A DNA stretch of 8,781 nt from Akkermansiaceae bacterium (GTDB lineage: Bacteria > Verrucomicrobiota > Verrucomicrobiia > Verrucomicrobiales > Akkermansiaceae). Position 1 is the first letter of the stretch. The number at the start of each line of letters is the position of its first letter. The notes under the pieces are model-generated. The model was not told the origin of the DNA and searched no databases. It was given only the letters and a program-made list of their open reading frames with translations. The translations under genes and the position numbers were made by a program. Shown here piece by piece: positions 1 through 6,074 of the stretch. The stretch is from assembly GCA_028293225.1 (NCBI GenBank), contig JAQGPE010000695.1, positions 1-8,781 of the forward strand, given 5' to 3'.

Positions 1-242
1 TCCTGCTCCTCCGGGGTGAGCTTCGGCTCCTCCGTCTCATCGCCGGGCCGCTTGTCCTTCTCGCCCTCCTCCTCAGCTTGCGCCTTCGAGTTGATCCAAC
101 GGGTGACGGCCGCGCGGAATTTCTTCGCGTCCTCCTTCAGTTCGATCTTGTCGCCTTTTAGGACGCCGATCTCCTGCGTGCCGCGGAACAGGCGGCCCTT
201 GTCGTCGAGCATATAGAGCTCGGGCTTTTCTTCATCACTCAT
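1..242 (-). CDS. Acidic hypothetical protein (3' partial), possible scaffold-type protein
   Basis: An open frame runs from the ATG at 242 off the left window edge, giving 80 visible residues with no stop. It begins MSDEEKPELYMLDDKGRLFRG, then QEIGVLKGDKIELKEDAKKFRAA, and becomes very acidic (AEEEGEKDKRPGDETEEP then KLTPEEQ). The start overlaps the end of the preceding gene by 8 bases (ATGAGTGA), consistent with the coupled style of the cluster, and no Shine-Dalgarno sequence is visible. The highly charged, low-complexity composition and the position after portal and Bbp19-like genes, where podovirus genomes often carry scaffold and capsid genes, make a scaffolding or head-assembly protein plausible. 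That is inference; no family motif is visible in this fragment. Confidence 0.68.
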   Translation of the reverse strand, partial: MSDEEKPELYMLDDKGRLFRGTQEIGVLKGDKIELKEDAKKFRAAVTRWINSKAQAEEEGEKDKRPGDETEEPKLTPEEQ

Positions 243-522
243 CGTCTTGGTATTTGGGGTGTGCGCGGAGCTTCAGGCCCAGCGAGATTTTATCGAGAAT
301 TCCGAAGATGACCGAGCGTTGCCCGGCCCATCGGTTTAGATCCTGATCGGTGTAGGGAGGTGGAGGGCTTGGCATGTCCCATCCAGTGTCCCGCTTCAGG
401 CATTTCAGGAACAGCTTGCCGTCGACGGTCTCGGCGAGGCGGGCGAACGCGCGGCACTCGATGCGCGCGTTTCTCTTCATCGTCTTCGCTGCGTCGTCGT
501 CCTCCTCGTGGTCTTCGATCAT
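235..522 (-). CDS. Bbp19-like small phage protein
   Basis: A 95-residue protein resembling the Bbp19-like family found next to portal genes in podoviruses such as Bordetella phage BPP-1. The matching parts are FARLAETVDGKLFLKCLKRDTG (26-47, read as FARLAETVDGKLF then LKCLKRDTG) and LNRWAGQRSVIFGIL (62-76), where the GQRSV core before a final helix is the most characteristic piece. A proline run (51-56) separates the two. The N-terminus is strongly acidic (IEDHEEDDD). Its role in the virion is not established; I infer an assembly or structural role from the neighbourhood. The ATG at 522 forms ATGA with the preceding stop, and its own last codons overlap the next gene by 8 bases. Confidence 0.62.
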   Translation of the reverse strand: MIEDHEEDDDAAKTMKRNARIECRAFARLAETVDGKLFLKCLKRDTGWDMPSPPPPYTDQDLNRWAGQRSVIFGILDKISLGLKLRAHPKYQDDE

Positions 523-836
523 GCGTAGAAGGGTGTGACGGTCATGTCGTTCATCCAGTTCGCGATCCGCAGATGCATCGAGTTCTCACGGCTGGATCCG
601 CGCGGGGGGATGCTCCGCATTTTCGCCTTCACGATGGAGGATGCGATGGCCATTTTCGCAGCCATCCGCACAGGGTTGCGCTCGCCGCTGCGCTTCATCG
701 CGGCGATATGCTCGTCGGTGATTCGACAGCCGACGGCCTTTGCCCACTCCAGCTTCGGATTGTCACAGCGGTAGAAGAGGATGTCTTCCTCCACATCCTT
801 CACGAGTTCCTCGGTGATGGTCAGCGGGCGGCTCAT
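519..836 (-). CDS. Hypothetical phage protein downstream of the portal
   Basis: A 105-residue protein I do not recognise. It appears mostly helical: ITEELVKDVEEDILFY at 7-22, a middle segment TDEHIAAMKRSGERNPVR, then a basic helix MAAKMAIASSIVKAKMR (58-74), and a C-terminal IANWMNDMTVTPFYA. The basic helix could bind nucleic acid or a partner protein, by inference. The ATG at 836 follows 2 bases after the preceding small frame. The stop overlaps the next start as ATGA. Its place between the portal and a Bbp19-like gene suggests a head or connector accessory, but no motif confirms that. Confidence 0.72.
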   Translation of the reverse strand: MSRPLTITEELVKDVEEDILFYRCDNPKLEWAKAVGCRITDEHIAAMKRSGERNPVRMAAKMAIASSIVKAKMRSIPPRGSSRENSMHLRIANWMNDMTVTPFYA

Positions 837-838
837 CG

Positions 839-919
839 TTATCTGGCGGCTGAATACATGAAGGCGGCGCTTGCGGCGGCTTGCGCGGCGGCAGCATTTT
901 CAGCGGCTTTCTTATCCAT
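839..919 (-). CDS. Possible 26-residue alanine-rich peptide
   Basis: The gap between two well-supported genes is almost exactly filled by a small frame: ATG at 919, 18 bases after the previous stop, and TAA ending 2 bases before the next ATG at 836. The predicted peptide starts MDKKAAENAAAAQAAASAA and ends FMYSAAR, about half alanine with a lysine-rich start, so it would form a single helix. The fit to the spacing supports it, as every other gap in the window is under 50 bases. Against it are the lack of a visible Shine-Dalgarno sequence, the very short length, and the fact that GC-rich DNA easily gives alanine codons. Function unknown. Confidence 0.4.
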   Translation of the reverse strand: MDKKAAENAAAAQAAASAAFMYSAAR

Positions 920-937
920 CTGGCCAGGGAGGAGATC

Positions 938-1264
938 CTAGTGGCGCAGAAGCGACCACTGCTCGAAGCTGAGATCAGAATGATTCATCTGGCACCATGC
1001 CTGATGCACTTGATGCTGCGTCTCTGCTGATTCGTGTTCCTTCACGAGCTGGAGGCCTACCGCTACAAGGCACAAAAGGCCAAAGGCTCCCCCAATCTGG
1101 TAGAGAAATTGCCAGTTTTCCCAGTGGCGGGAGAGCCAGCTTTGTTTGTCGCATATGACGCTGACTGCCTTCTCCTCCGTCAGCCGCTGAATGCTCGTTC
1201 GGATCATGTTTTCCTGGAACTGGGTGGCCAGCGTCCTGGCGAATTCTGGGTCGTTGTTAGTCAT
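938..1264 (-). CDS. Hypothetical single-span membrane protein
   Basis: A 108-residue protein with one clear hydrophobic segment at about residues 53-74 (FLYQIGGAFGLLCLVAVGLQLV). The N-terminal region is helical and charged (FARTLATQFQENMIRTSIQRLTEEKAV), and the C-terminal 34 residues are His/Gln-rich. Trp residues flank the membrane segment, as at a bilayer interface. I chose the ATG at 1264, 19 bases after the portal stop; an ATG at 1321 would place its start inside the portal gene. There is no strong Shine-Dalgarno sequence. Hand-counted GC over part of the gene is about 54%. It could be a holin-like or virion-associated membrane protein, but a lone internal span near the C-terminus is not diagnostic, and I assign no function. 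Confidence 0.7.
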   Translation of the reverse strand: MTNNDPEFARTLATQFQENMIRTSIQRLTEEKAVSVICDKQSWLSRHWENWQFLYQIGGAFGLLCLVAVGLQLVKEHESAETQHQVHQAWCQMNHSDLSFEQWSLLRH

Positions 1265-1283
1265 GGTCTTCGGTATCGGTGAA

Positions 1284-2939
1284 TTATGCGGCCTGCCCGC
1301 GCATCGCCTTGCCCACGGCATCGACCTGCTCGGGCTTCAGCTTCGCGGCGGTGCCAATCATCTGGTTTGCGGCCTCGGCTTGCGCCATGGCCTGCTGCTG
1401 CTGGATCTCTGCCTGCACTGCCTGCTCGTATTCTGGCACGGTGGCCAGCCACTCCTGCGGCACACCGAAGTTCCGGCCAAGGCCCTGCGCGGCCTCGCCC
1501 ACTTTGACTACATGGCGGACGGTCGGGTCGATCGCTAGCATGGGCTGGAGAGCTTCCAGGAGGTGCATGAAGCCCGCGGACTGGAGCGAGCGGATCGCCA
1601 GGGCCACGCGGGACGTGAAGAGGATCTGAGGCGGGCGGATGTGAAAGCCCCGGCCGTCCTGTGAAACCACCTCCGGCGGCGGCGGAGGGAAGCGGCGCTG
1701 CTTCATGTAGATCCGGAACACGCGGAGAAGGAGGGGATTCAGCCACTCCTCCTGCATCCGCACGAATGTCGGCGAGAACAGCACCAGTTTCTCGGTCGCG
1801 CGCTCCATGACCTCGCGGGCCGTCATCTGCTTGTCGATGTCCGAGAACATCCGGAACAGGTCGTAGTGATAGGCGTCCTTGATCTCCTGCTCACGGCGAG
1901 CCAGGCGTTCAAGACCGGCGTCGATCCGCCCTTTGCCGCCCCATTCCTCGGGCTTCGCGTTCTGGAACGGGTTGTAGATCGTCGGGCCGCCGGGGGTCAT
2001 GTCGACCTCTCCTTCGAGCGTGGAGGGGATCAGGATTCGTGGGTAGAGAGCCACCTCAGCCATCCCGTCCATGATCCTCTCCAGCAGGTTCAGCTGACGA
2101 GCCGGCGCCATCGCCTGCCAGCCTGGGCACCAGCCGTAAACCTCATTGTTCCACTTCAGGTATCGGCTCACCAGGTAGGGCATTTCCTGGTATCCGCCCT
2201 CGCGCAGCAGGTGGCGCTCGGAAGGCATGAACCAGCAGGACGCGTATTCCATGTTCCCCGCGTCGATCAACATCGAGTTCCGGTCATCCCGAGGATACAC
2301 GGCGTGCACCACCTTGAACTTGGTCGAGTGGCGCTTCTTGCTGTCGTCGTAGGCCTCCTTGACCACCTTCGGGACGTTGTCGCCGAACTGCTGGACCAGC
2401 TGCACGGCCGTCAGCTCCTTGTCCCGGTACACGGTATCGACCCGCTTGTCCGCATTCTCAGCGATCGAGTAGCTGCCGACAGGCACGGCGTCGAAGGACA
2501 GGCCGGAAGGGTTGGTGAAAGACTCCTCGACGTAGAGATTGCCAGGGCCGAACGCCGACCGATCAATGCAGGCCTCGTGCATTTCGGTGTAGAAGCCGCC
2601 GGTCGCGAGGCCGGTGGCCATGATCTCCGAGCACTTGCCAAAATAGCGATAGGCCGCATCGCTCTGCATGTCGGCGGGCGGCTCCAGGTTGAACCAGCGC
2701 TCACTGAAGGGCATGGAGTAGGACATCTGCCCGTGAGCCAGCGTCATGTTGCACTGCACCGCCGTCGAGTTGTAGAGCCCGCGCTCCTTGTCCGTGTTCG
2801 GGAACTGGTTCTTCGTGGTGATCTGCGCCTTGCGCGGGCAGCAGGTTTCCGCGAGCTCCTGCCAGAAGGAATCCCACGTCGAGCGGTCGGATTTGAGCGC
2901 CTGATACCGCTCGCAAAGTTCTTCGATGTCGGCGCTCAT
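1284..2939 (-). CDS. Portal (head-to-tail connector) protein
   Basis: Portal subunit of a podovirus-type phage, expected to form the dodecameric ring at one capsid vertex through which DNA is packaged and ejected and to which the tail attaches. The 551-residue length matches the T7 gp8-like head-to-tail connector family. Recognisable family segments are LYNSTAVQCNMTLAHG (55-70), SERWFNLEP (79-87), FGPGNLYVEE (130-139), LKWNNEVYGWCPGW (261-274), a wing/stem region around 280-300, and QMTAREVMERATEKL (371-385). A proline run (418-422) precedes the crown-side part, and residues 503-530 are Gln/Ala-rich and probably coiled coil. The ATG at 2939 overlaps the preceding stop as ATGA. It ends in TAA, one of the few breaks in the overlap chain, with 19 bases before the next start. 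Confidence 0.9.
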   Translation of the reverse strand: MSADIEELCERYQALKSDRSTWDSFWQELAETCCPRKAQITTKNQFPNTDKERGLYNSTAVQCNMTLAHGQMSYSMPFSERWFNLEPPADMQSDAAYRYFGKCSEIMATGLATGGFYTEMHEACIDRSAFGPGNLYVEESFTNPSGLSFDAVPVGSYSIAENADKRVDTVYRDKELTAVQLVQQFGDNVPKVVKEAYDDSKKRHSTKFKVVHAVYPRDDRNSMLIDAGNMEYASCWFMPSERHLLREGGYQEMPYLVSRYLKWNNEVYGWCPGWQAMAPARQLNLLERIMDGMAEVALYPRILIPSTLEGEVDMTPGGPTIYNPFQNAKPEEWGGKGRIDAGLERLARREQEIKDAYHYDLFRMFSDIDKQMTAREVMERATEKLVLFSPTFVRMQEEWLNPLLLRVFRIYMKQRRFPPPPPEVVSQDGRGFHIRPPQILFTSRVALAIRSLQSAGFMHLLEALQPMLAIDPTVRHVVKVGEAAQGLGRNFGVPQEWLATVPEYEQAVQAEIQQQQAMAQAEAANQMIGTAAKLKPEQVDAVGKAMRGQAA

Positions 2940-3130
2940 GGGTTGGTCGTGGCGAGATGTTTAGCGTCGAGATAAGAGAGGCCAGAAGCTCCATACCTGA
3001 AACGATTTAGGGGCTTGCTCGGTGGGGTATTGGGCAACTTGCCCCTGGGAATCATCACCCGCGCGGCTTGTTCCCGAGCGATCTTGGCCCAAGCTTCTTC
3101 ATATCCCGGGATGCTGAAGATGTTTCTCAT
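2936..3130 (-). CDS. Hypothetical 64-residue protein sharing the C-terminal GASG motif
   Basis: A small basic protein with no family I recognise. It has a helix-like start (GYEEAWAKIAREQAARVMI, about residues 8-26), a proline-rich middle (KLPNTPPSKPL), and the motif FRYGASGLSYL near the C-terminus, which matches FGASGITYF at the end of the preceding gene. I chose the ATG at 3130, which overlaps the preceding stop as ATGA. An ATG at 3169 would add 13 residues and a 43-base overlap, with its AAGGA directly abutting the start codon, too close to work well. The stop overlaps the portal start as ATGA. It may be a diverged partial duplicate of its neighbour. Confidence 0.68.
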   Translation of the reverse strand: MRNIFSIPGYEEAWAKIAREQAARVMIPRGKLPNTPPSKPLNRFRYGASGLSYLDAKHLATTNP

Positions 3131-3480
3131 GGGGTGAAATAGGTAATTCCAGATGCTCCAAAGCGCCATTCCTTGGGAGTGGCCGGTCCCGGATTGTAAG
3201 GAGTGATTTGCTTCGCTTCTTCACCGGTGAGCAATTCCCCGTCGGGATCGGGGAAAAGGGCTCTTTGGTTCTCCATTTGCTGGAGATGACGCTGCTGAAG
3301 ATGAGGATCCACTAGATCCCACATCGTGACCGGTGGCGGCTCTGGCTCCTGGAATTTGGATAGATCGATGGTGATCGGATCCGGCGGGTGTTTGCGATAC
3401 CACGCATCGCTCAGCTTGTCGTAGAGCCACAAGCAAACGCTGAAGGCAAAGAGGCCAATACCTATTCCAAGAATGTTCAT
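3127..3480 (-). CDS. Hypothetical N-terminally anchored membrane protein with C-terminal GASG motif
   Basis: A 117-residue protein with one hydrophobic segment at residues 2-20 (ILGIGIGLFAFSVCLWLY) followed by charged residues, most simply an uncleaved N-terminal membrane anchor. The rest is hydrophilic and proline-rich (EPEPPPVTMWDL, 45-56), with a possible helix around residues 57-75 (LVDPHLQQRHLQQMENQRAL). It ends in WRFGASGITYFTP, a motif repeated at the end of the next protein. The ATG at 3480 forms ATGA with the preceding stop; the stop overlaps the next start as ATGA. Hand-counted GC over this gene and the next is about 54%, lower than the portal gene. I do not recognise the family. 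A lysis role is conceivable for a small membrane protein, but the position between terminase and portal argues against assuming it. Confidence 0.75.
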   Translation of the reverse strand: MNILGIGIGLFAFSVCLWLYDKLSDAWYRKHPPDPITIDLSKFQEPEPPPVTMWDLVDPHLQQRHLQQMENQRALFPDPDGELLTGEEAKQITPYNPGPATPKEWRFGASGITYFTP

Positions 3481-3755
3481 TGTCCCAAGAGGCTGCGTTT
3501 TGGCGCTCCGGTCTCAGCCAGGGAGAGGAGCGAGAGAGGGGTTTTCTTGATCGACCCGGCATAGCTGCCACCGGCGGCGGCCAGTCGTTCCTGCTCGCCG
3601 GCGATCTGGACATCTCGGGCGGACTCTCGGACAGGCGGAGCGGCGGCGACAGGCTGTTGAGGGCTGCCCTTGCAGAGCCGGGTCAGCTTCCCGCAGGGGG
3701 AGAAAAGGCCAGCCTCCCAGTGCGGGCCGAAGGGTGCGTCAGGGTGCGTGTGCAT
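3477..3755 (-). CDS. Small phage protein ending in SLLGQ; start uncertain
   Basis: A 92-residue product if started at the only canonical start in frame, the ATG at 3755. The C-terminal portion has RESARDVQIAGEQERLAAAGG, then IKKTPLSLLSLAETGAPKRSLLGQ-like residues (read as two pieces: a Ser/Leu-rich stretch and a basic KRSLLGQ end). This resembles short phage proteins near terminase and portal genes that end in K-T-L-L-G. The ATG overlaps the preceding gene by 73 bases and has no Shine-Dalgarno sequence. An in-frame CTG at 3686 lies exactly on the preceding stop as CTGA and would give 69 residues, beginning next to TRLCKG, closer to the short Cys-near-the-start form I recall for such proteins. 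However, GC at third positions in the overlap is higher in this frame, which favours the ATG. The body of the gene is likely real. Its stop overlaps the next start as ATGA. Confidence 0.65.
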   Translation of the reverse strand: MHTHPDAPFGPHWEAGLFSPCGKLTRLCKGSPQQPVAAAPPVRESARDVQIAGEQERLAAAGGSYAGSIKKTPLSLLSLAETGAPKRSLLGQ

Positions 3756-4093
3756 AGCGAGCGATGGCGTGCATAGGGCCAGAACCTCAGCCGGTTCTGT
3801 CGTTCAAACGACACCCATGTGACACGCCTATGCGGGAAAGTAAAGAATTCGCCCATGTCGCCGGCCGCCAGGTAGACGTGCAGGCAGTCGAGCGGGGAGC
3901 ACGTCAACGGATTATCGCCCGGGTTCACGATCACGTCTTCCGGCCAGTCCCGGCAGACGTAGCGGGCGAGGATGAAGCTGGTGGCGGTGCTGATGACGAT
4001 GCCGTGGAGCATGTGAAGCTCGACGTCCTCGGCGAATGTGCGGGCGCACGGCTCTCGCAAGTAGACCGCGGCGGCTTGTTCAGCTGGGGTCAC
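3683..4093 (-). CDS. Conserved phage hypothetical protein downstream of terL
   Basis: A 136-residue protein resembling a conserved, uncharacterised family often encoded near phage terminase genes. The features I recognise are an N-terminal acidic helix with EDVELHMLHG (22-31), the strand pair GIVISTATSFILARYV (31-46), a LHVYLAAGDM segment (71-80), and a C-terminal VSFERQNRLRFWP (94-106). Family members, as I recall them, end soon after the last motif. Here about 30 further residues, rich in Arg, Thr and Ser, run into the next gene. The start is a GTG overlapping the terL stop as GTGA, which fits the junction style of the whole cluster. Function is unknown; the conserved position suggests a role in packaging or head assembly, by inference only. 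Confidence 0.75.
   Translation of the reverse strand: MTPAEQAAAVYLREPCARTFAEDVELHMLHGIVISTATSFILARYVCRDWPEDVIVNPGDNPLTCSPLDCLHVYLAAGDMGEFFTFPHRRVTWVSFERQNRLRFWPYARHRSLCTRTLTHPSARTGRLAFSPPAGS
3781..3813. repeat. Two adjacent short palindromes inside a coding region
   Basis: On the plus strand AGAACC (3781-3786) pairs with GGTTCT (3793-3798) across a 6-base loop, and directly beside it TGTCGTT (3798-3804) pairs with AACGACA (3807-3813) across a 2-base centre. They encode the SFERQNRLRF part of the conserved protein downstream of terL, just upstream of the uncertain start of the SLLGQ-ending gene. They lack a T-tract on either strand, so they are not an intrinsic terminator. They may be chance, or an RNA structure affecting the next start. 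Confidence 0.4.
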
Positions 4094-5778
4094 TTCTTCA
4101 CCCGGATCTTCCGGAAATTGGGTTTGGTGGCGGTGACGATCGGGAAGTCAATCTCGTCGTCGGTCAGCTCGCGCTTGCTGCCGGTATGGACGGTGACGCT
4201 CTTCTTCTTGCCCGGCTCGTTGAAAGCGTGAGGGCTGATCATCCCGGCGGCGAATCCCTCGGCGTAGGCGCGCAGGGCATCTGAGGCGTGGGAGTTGTCG
4301 TCGTGCAGCGGTGCTTCTTTCAGGATCGTGGTGTTGCTGTCATCGGCCTTCCTGTAGGACTCCAGAGCGCCAATCCCGGACGGATAGCGGCGACCGTCCT
4401 TCACCCGGTCCTTCTGGCAGTTGGTCTTGTGAAAGACCATGTTCGGCATCATCGCGCGGAGCTGGTTGATCCCGATCCAGACGTCGGAGGTGCGGGAGAC
4501 GACCACGGCGTTCGTGATCCCCATGGTGTAAAGCTGCTGGATGACTGACATGCTTTTCCCGTTCGAGTCGCTGACACCAAACTGCCGGTGGCCCGCATCG
4601 TGGGGCAGGATGTGAAGCGTGATCGTCACCCCGTGCTTTTTCTCCCAAGCCCGGACGTACTCGACGTAGTGGGCCACCCCATAGCCGCTGTTTTCGTAGA
4701 AATCGAAGACCAGGTGTTGCATCCCCACTGGCTGCACGAACCACAGGTCGACGAAGTCGGACACGCCGATGTCCCATGGGCAGTAGATCGGCATTCCTGG
4801 CTGAAGGTTGAACTCGCAGATCCGGCCGGCGGCCCGCATTTGGCTGATCTGCTCGCCGTAGATCGCGCCCTTGATGACCGCGTTCACCGCCTCTTCCGGG
4901 GTGCTGGGATATTCCTTCTTCATGGCTGCTTTCTGGGTTCTTGCTTTGCCCGCGTACCAAGCCTGCTGGCCGGGTGTGAGGCTGATTCCGTGCTGTTCCT
5001 CCAGCTGCGCGAAATACTGCAACATCTTCTCGTCGGTGACTGGCTTCGGGTTGGCGAGGGAGTACTCCGTATCCTGCCACCAGGCGTAAAAATGGAAGCG
5101 CCAGTCGAGCGGGGAGGGATCGGCCGGCGACTCCTGGGCCGTGACGATCATCTCGTAGTTGAGCCCGGTCTTGCCGCCCTCGTGGGTGGACTCGATGACG
5201 ATGACGCAACCCTGATCGACCGTGTTGAACGCGCCGGATCGGCTCTCCTCGGCCTTCTTGGGGAAATTCGCCGCGATGTACCCCAGCTCCGAGACGTGGA
5301 GAATCTGGAGCGTTCCACCGCGCAGCGACGTTCCCGCCCATATCTTCGACTCATTCGAGAATTTCAGCTCGTGGCCGTTGTCCGCGATCAACCGCACGTC
5401 GCCCTTGATCATCGCTCCCAGCGCGGCGGTGTTGGCGCCTGAACACCGGTCCTCGCAGTCGAGATTGTCGTACGCGAACTTCATCTTGTTCAGCTTCTTC
5501 TTCGCGTCCGGATCGGTCTTGTCGATGATGCCGCAGGTCTTGTTCCGGCCGAAGAGGCAGGTATCGAGCATGTAGATCGCCATCAGCGTGGACATGCCGA
5601 GCTGTCGCGCCTTCAGGATCACGTTCAACCAGTGCATGGCCGCGAGGAATGCACGCTGGGCCCAGTTGAGCCGGAACTTCACCTTCCGGCCGCGCTTGTC
5701 CTCGATCCAGTAGAGGTTGTTCAACCTCCAGAGGCGGCCCTTCAGCTTCGCGTGCAATGCCTGCTCTTCTGCTGTCAT
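4090..5778 (-). CDS. terL: Terminase large subunit (packaging ATPase and nuclease)
   Basis: Motor that pumps phage DNA into the procapsid and cuts the concatemer. The 562-residue product has both expected domains. In the ATPase there is a Q-motif-like NWAQRAF (38-44), a terminase-type P-loop KARQLGMST (56-64), a Walker B ILHVSE (159-164, catalytic Glu164), and a coupling motif IESTHEGG (195-202). In the C-terminal RNase H-like nuclease the acidic residues are Asp336 (WDIGVSD), Asp393 (PHDAGH), and Asp493/Asp494 or Asp500 (HDDNSHASDALRAY). The usual Walker B Asp is Ser163, a variant I recall from related phage terminases. I chose the ATG at 5778 because it forms ATGA with the preceding stop; the frame is open to 5913, but that would overlap the neighbour by 139 bases. 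No good Shine-Dalgarno precedes it, so coupling is likely. The stop overlaps the next start as GTGA. Confidence 0.95.
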   Translation of the reverse strand: MTAEEQALHAKLKGRLWRLNNLYWIEDKRGRKVKFRLNWAQRAFLAAMHWLNVILKARQLGMSTLMAIYMLDTCLFGRNKTCGIIDKTDPDAKKKLNKMKFAYDNLDCEDRCSGANTAALGAMIKGDVRLIADNGHELKFSNESKIWAGTSLRGGTLQILHVSELGYIAANFPKKAEESRSGAFNTVDQGCVIVIESTHEGGKTGLNYEMIVTAQESPADPSPLDWRFHFYAWWQDTEYSLANPKPVTDEKMLQYFAQLEEQHGISLTPGQQAWYAGKARTQKAAMKKEYPSTPEEAVNAVIKGAIYGEQISQMRAAGRICEFNLQPGMPIYCPWDIGVSDFVDLWFVQPVGMQHLVFDFYENSGYGVAHYVEYVRAWEKKHGVTITLHILPHDAGHRQFGVSDSNGKSMSVIQQLYTMGITNAVVVSRTSDVWIGINQLRAMMPNMVFHKTNCQKDRVKDGRRYPSGIGALESYRKADDSNTTILKEAPLHDDNSHASDALRAYAEGFAAGMISPHAFNEPGKKKSVTVHTGSKRELTDDEIDFPIVTATKPNFRKIRVKK

Positions 5779-6074
5779 GGAACAAGGTTCGGATGAAGGT
5801 TCCTCTTGTACGGCTCGAACGATTTCCCGAACTGATCTTCGCAGTAGGCCAAGGCACGGAGGATGTGCGATGCCGCTATGGGGCTGTCCGTATTCCCTGG
5901 GTGAAAGTCCCATGTTCCCGCGGCTCCGGCGATCGGATCAGGGTCGCGAGAGAAGGCGAAGGAATACGGGGCGCCCTGCATCCAGAAGAATCCGCAGTCG
6001 TTGTGAAACATAATCTGCCCGTCTTGGATCGTCACGAAGTAGGGAACGCAGGCTAAAATCACGGTCTCTTTCAT
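5775..6074 (-). CDS. Hypothetical protein between terminase subunits
   Basis: A 99-residue protein I do not recognise. It starts with a short hydrophobic strand-like segment (TVILACVPYFVTI), contains several aromatic residues around 22-40 (MFHNDCGFFWMQ), a Gly/Ala/Pro-rich middle, and a helix-like segment (SHILRALAYCEDQFGKSF). The hydrophobic N-terminus is too short and too interrupted to call a signal peptide with confidence. The ATG at 6074 forms an ATGA overlap with the terS stop and is preceded by a strong AGGAGG, so translation is likely efficient. Its own stop overlaps the terL start as ATGA. A position between terS and terL suggests a packaging or DNA-processing accessory (for example an HNH-type gene is often found nearby), but no nuclease motif is visible here. 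Confidence 0.72.
   Translation of the reverse strand: MKETVILACVPYFVTIQDGQIMFHNDCGFFWMQGAPYSFAFSRDPDPIAGAAGTWDFHPGNTDSPIAASHILRALAYCEDQFGKSFEPYKRNLHPNLVP

Noticed and set aside
360..941. Plus-strand open frame of 193 codons at the left end
   Set aside because: It is opposite three tightly packed minus-strand genes, Arg/His/Ala-rich with no motif, and would be the only gene on the plus strand.
1866..2975. Long plus-strand open frame of 369 codons opposite the portal gene
   Set aside because: It is antisense to a clearly recognised portal gene in GC-rich DNA, where such frames arise by codon bias. Its product has low-complexity Arg/Val/Leu/His composition and no motif.
4340..5341. Minus-strand open frame of 333 codons within terL in another frame
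   Set aside because: It lies wholly inside the recognised terminase large subunit, is Arg/Pro/Gly-rich as expected of an out-of-frame reading of GC-rich DNA, and has no start signal.
4588..5442. Plus-strand open frame of 284 codons opposite terL
   Set aside because: Antisense shadow of terL, with no ribosome binding site and no recognisable domain.
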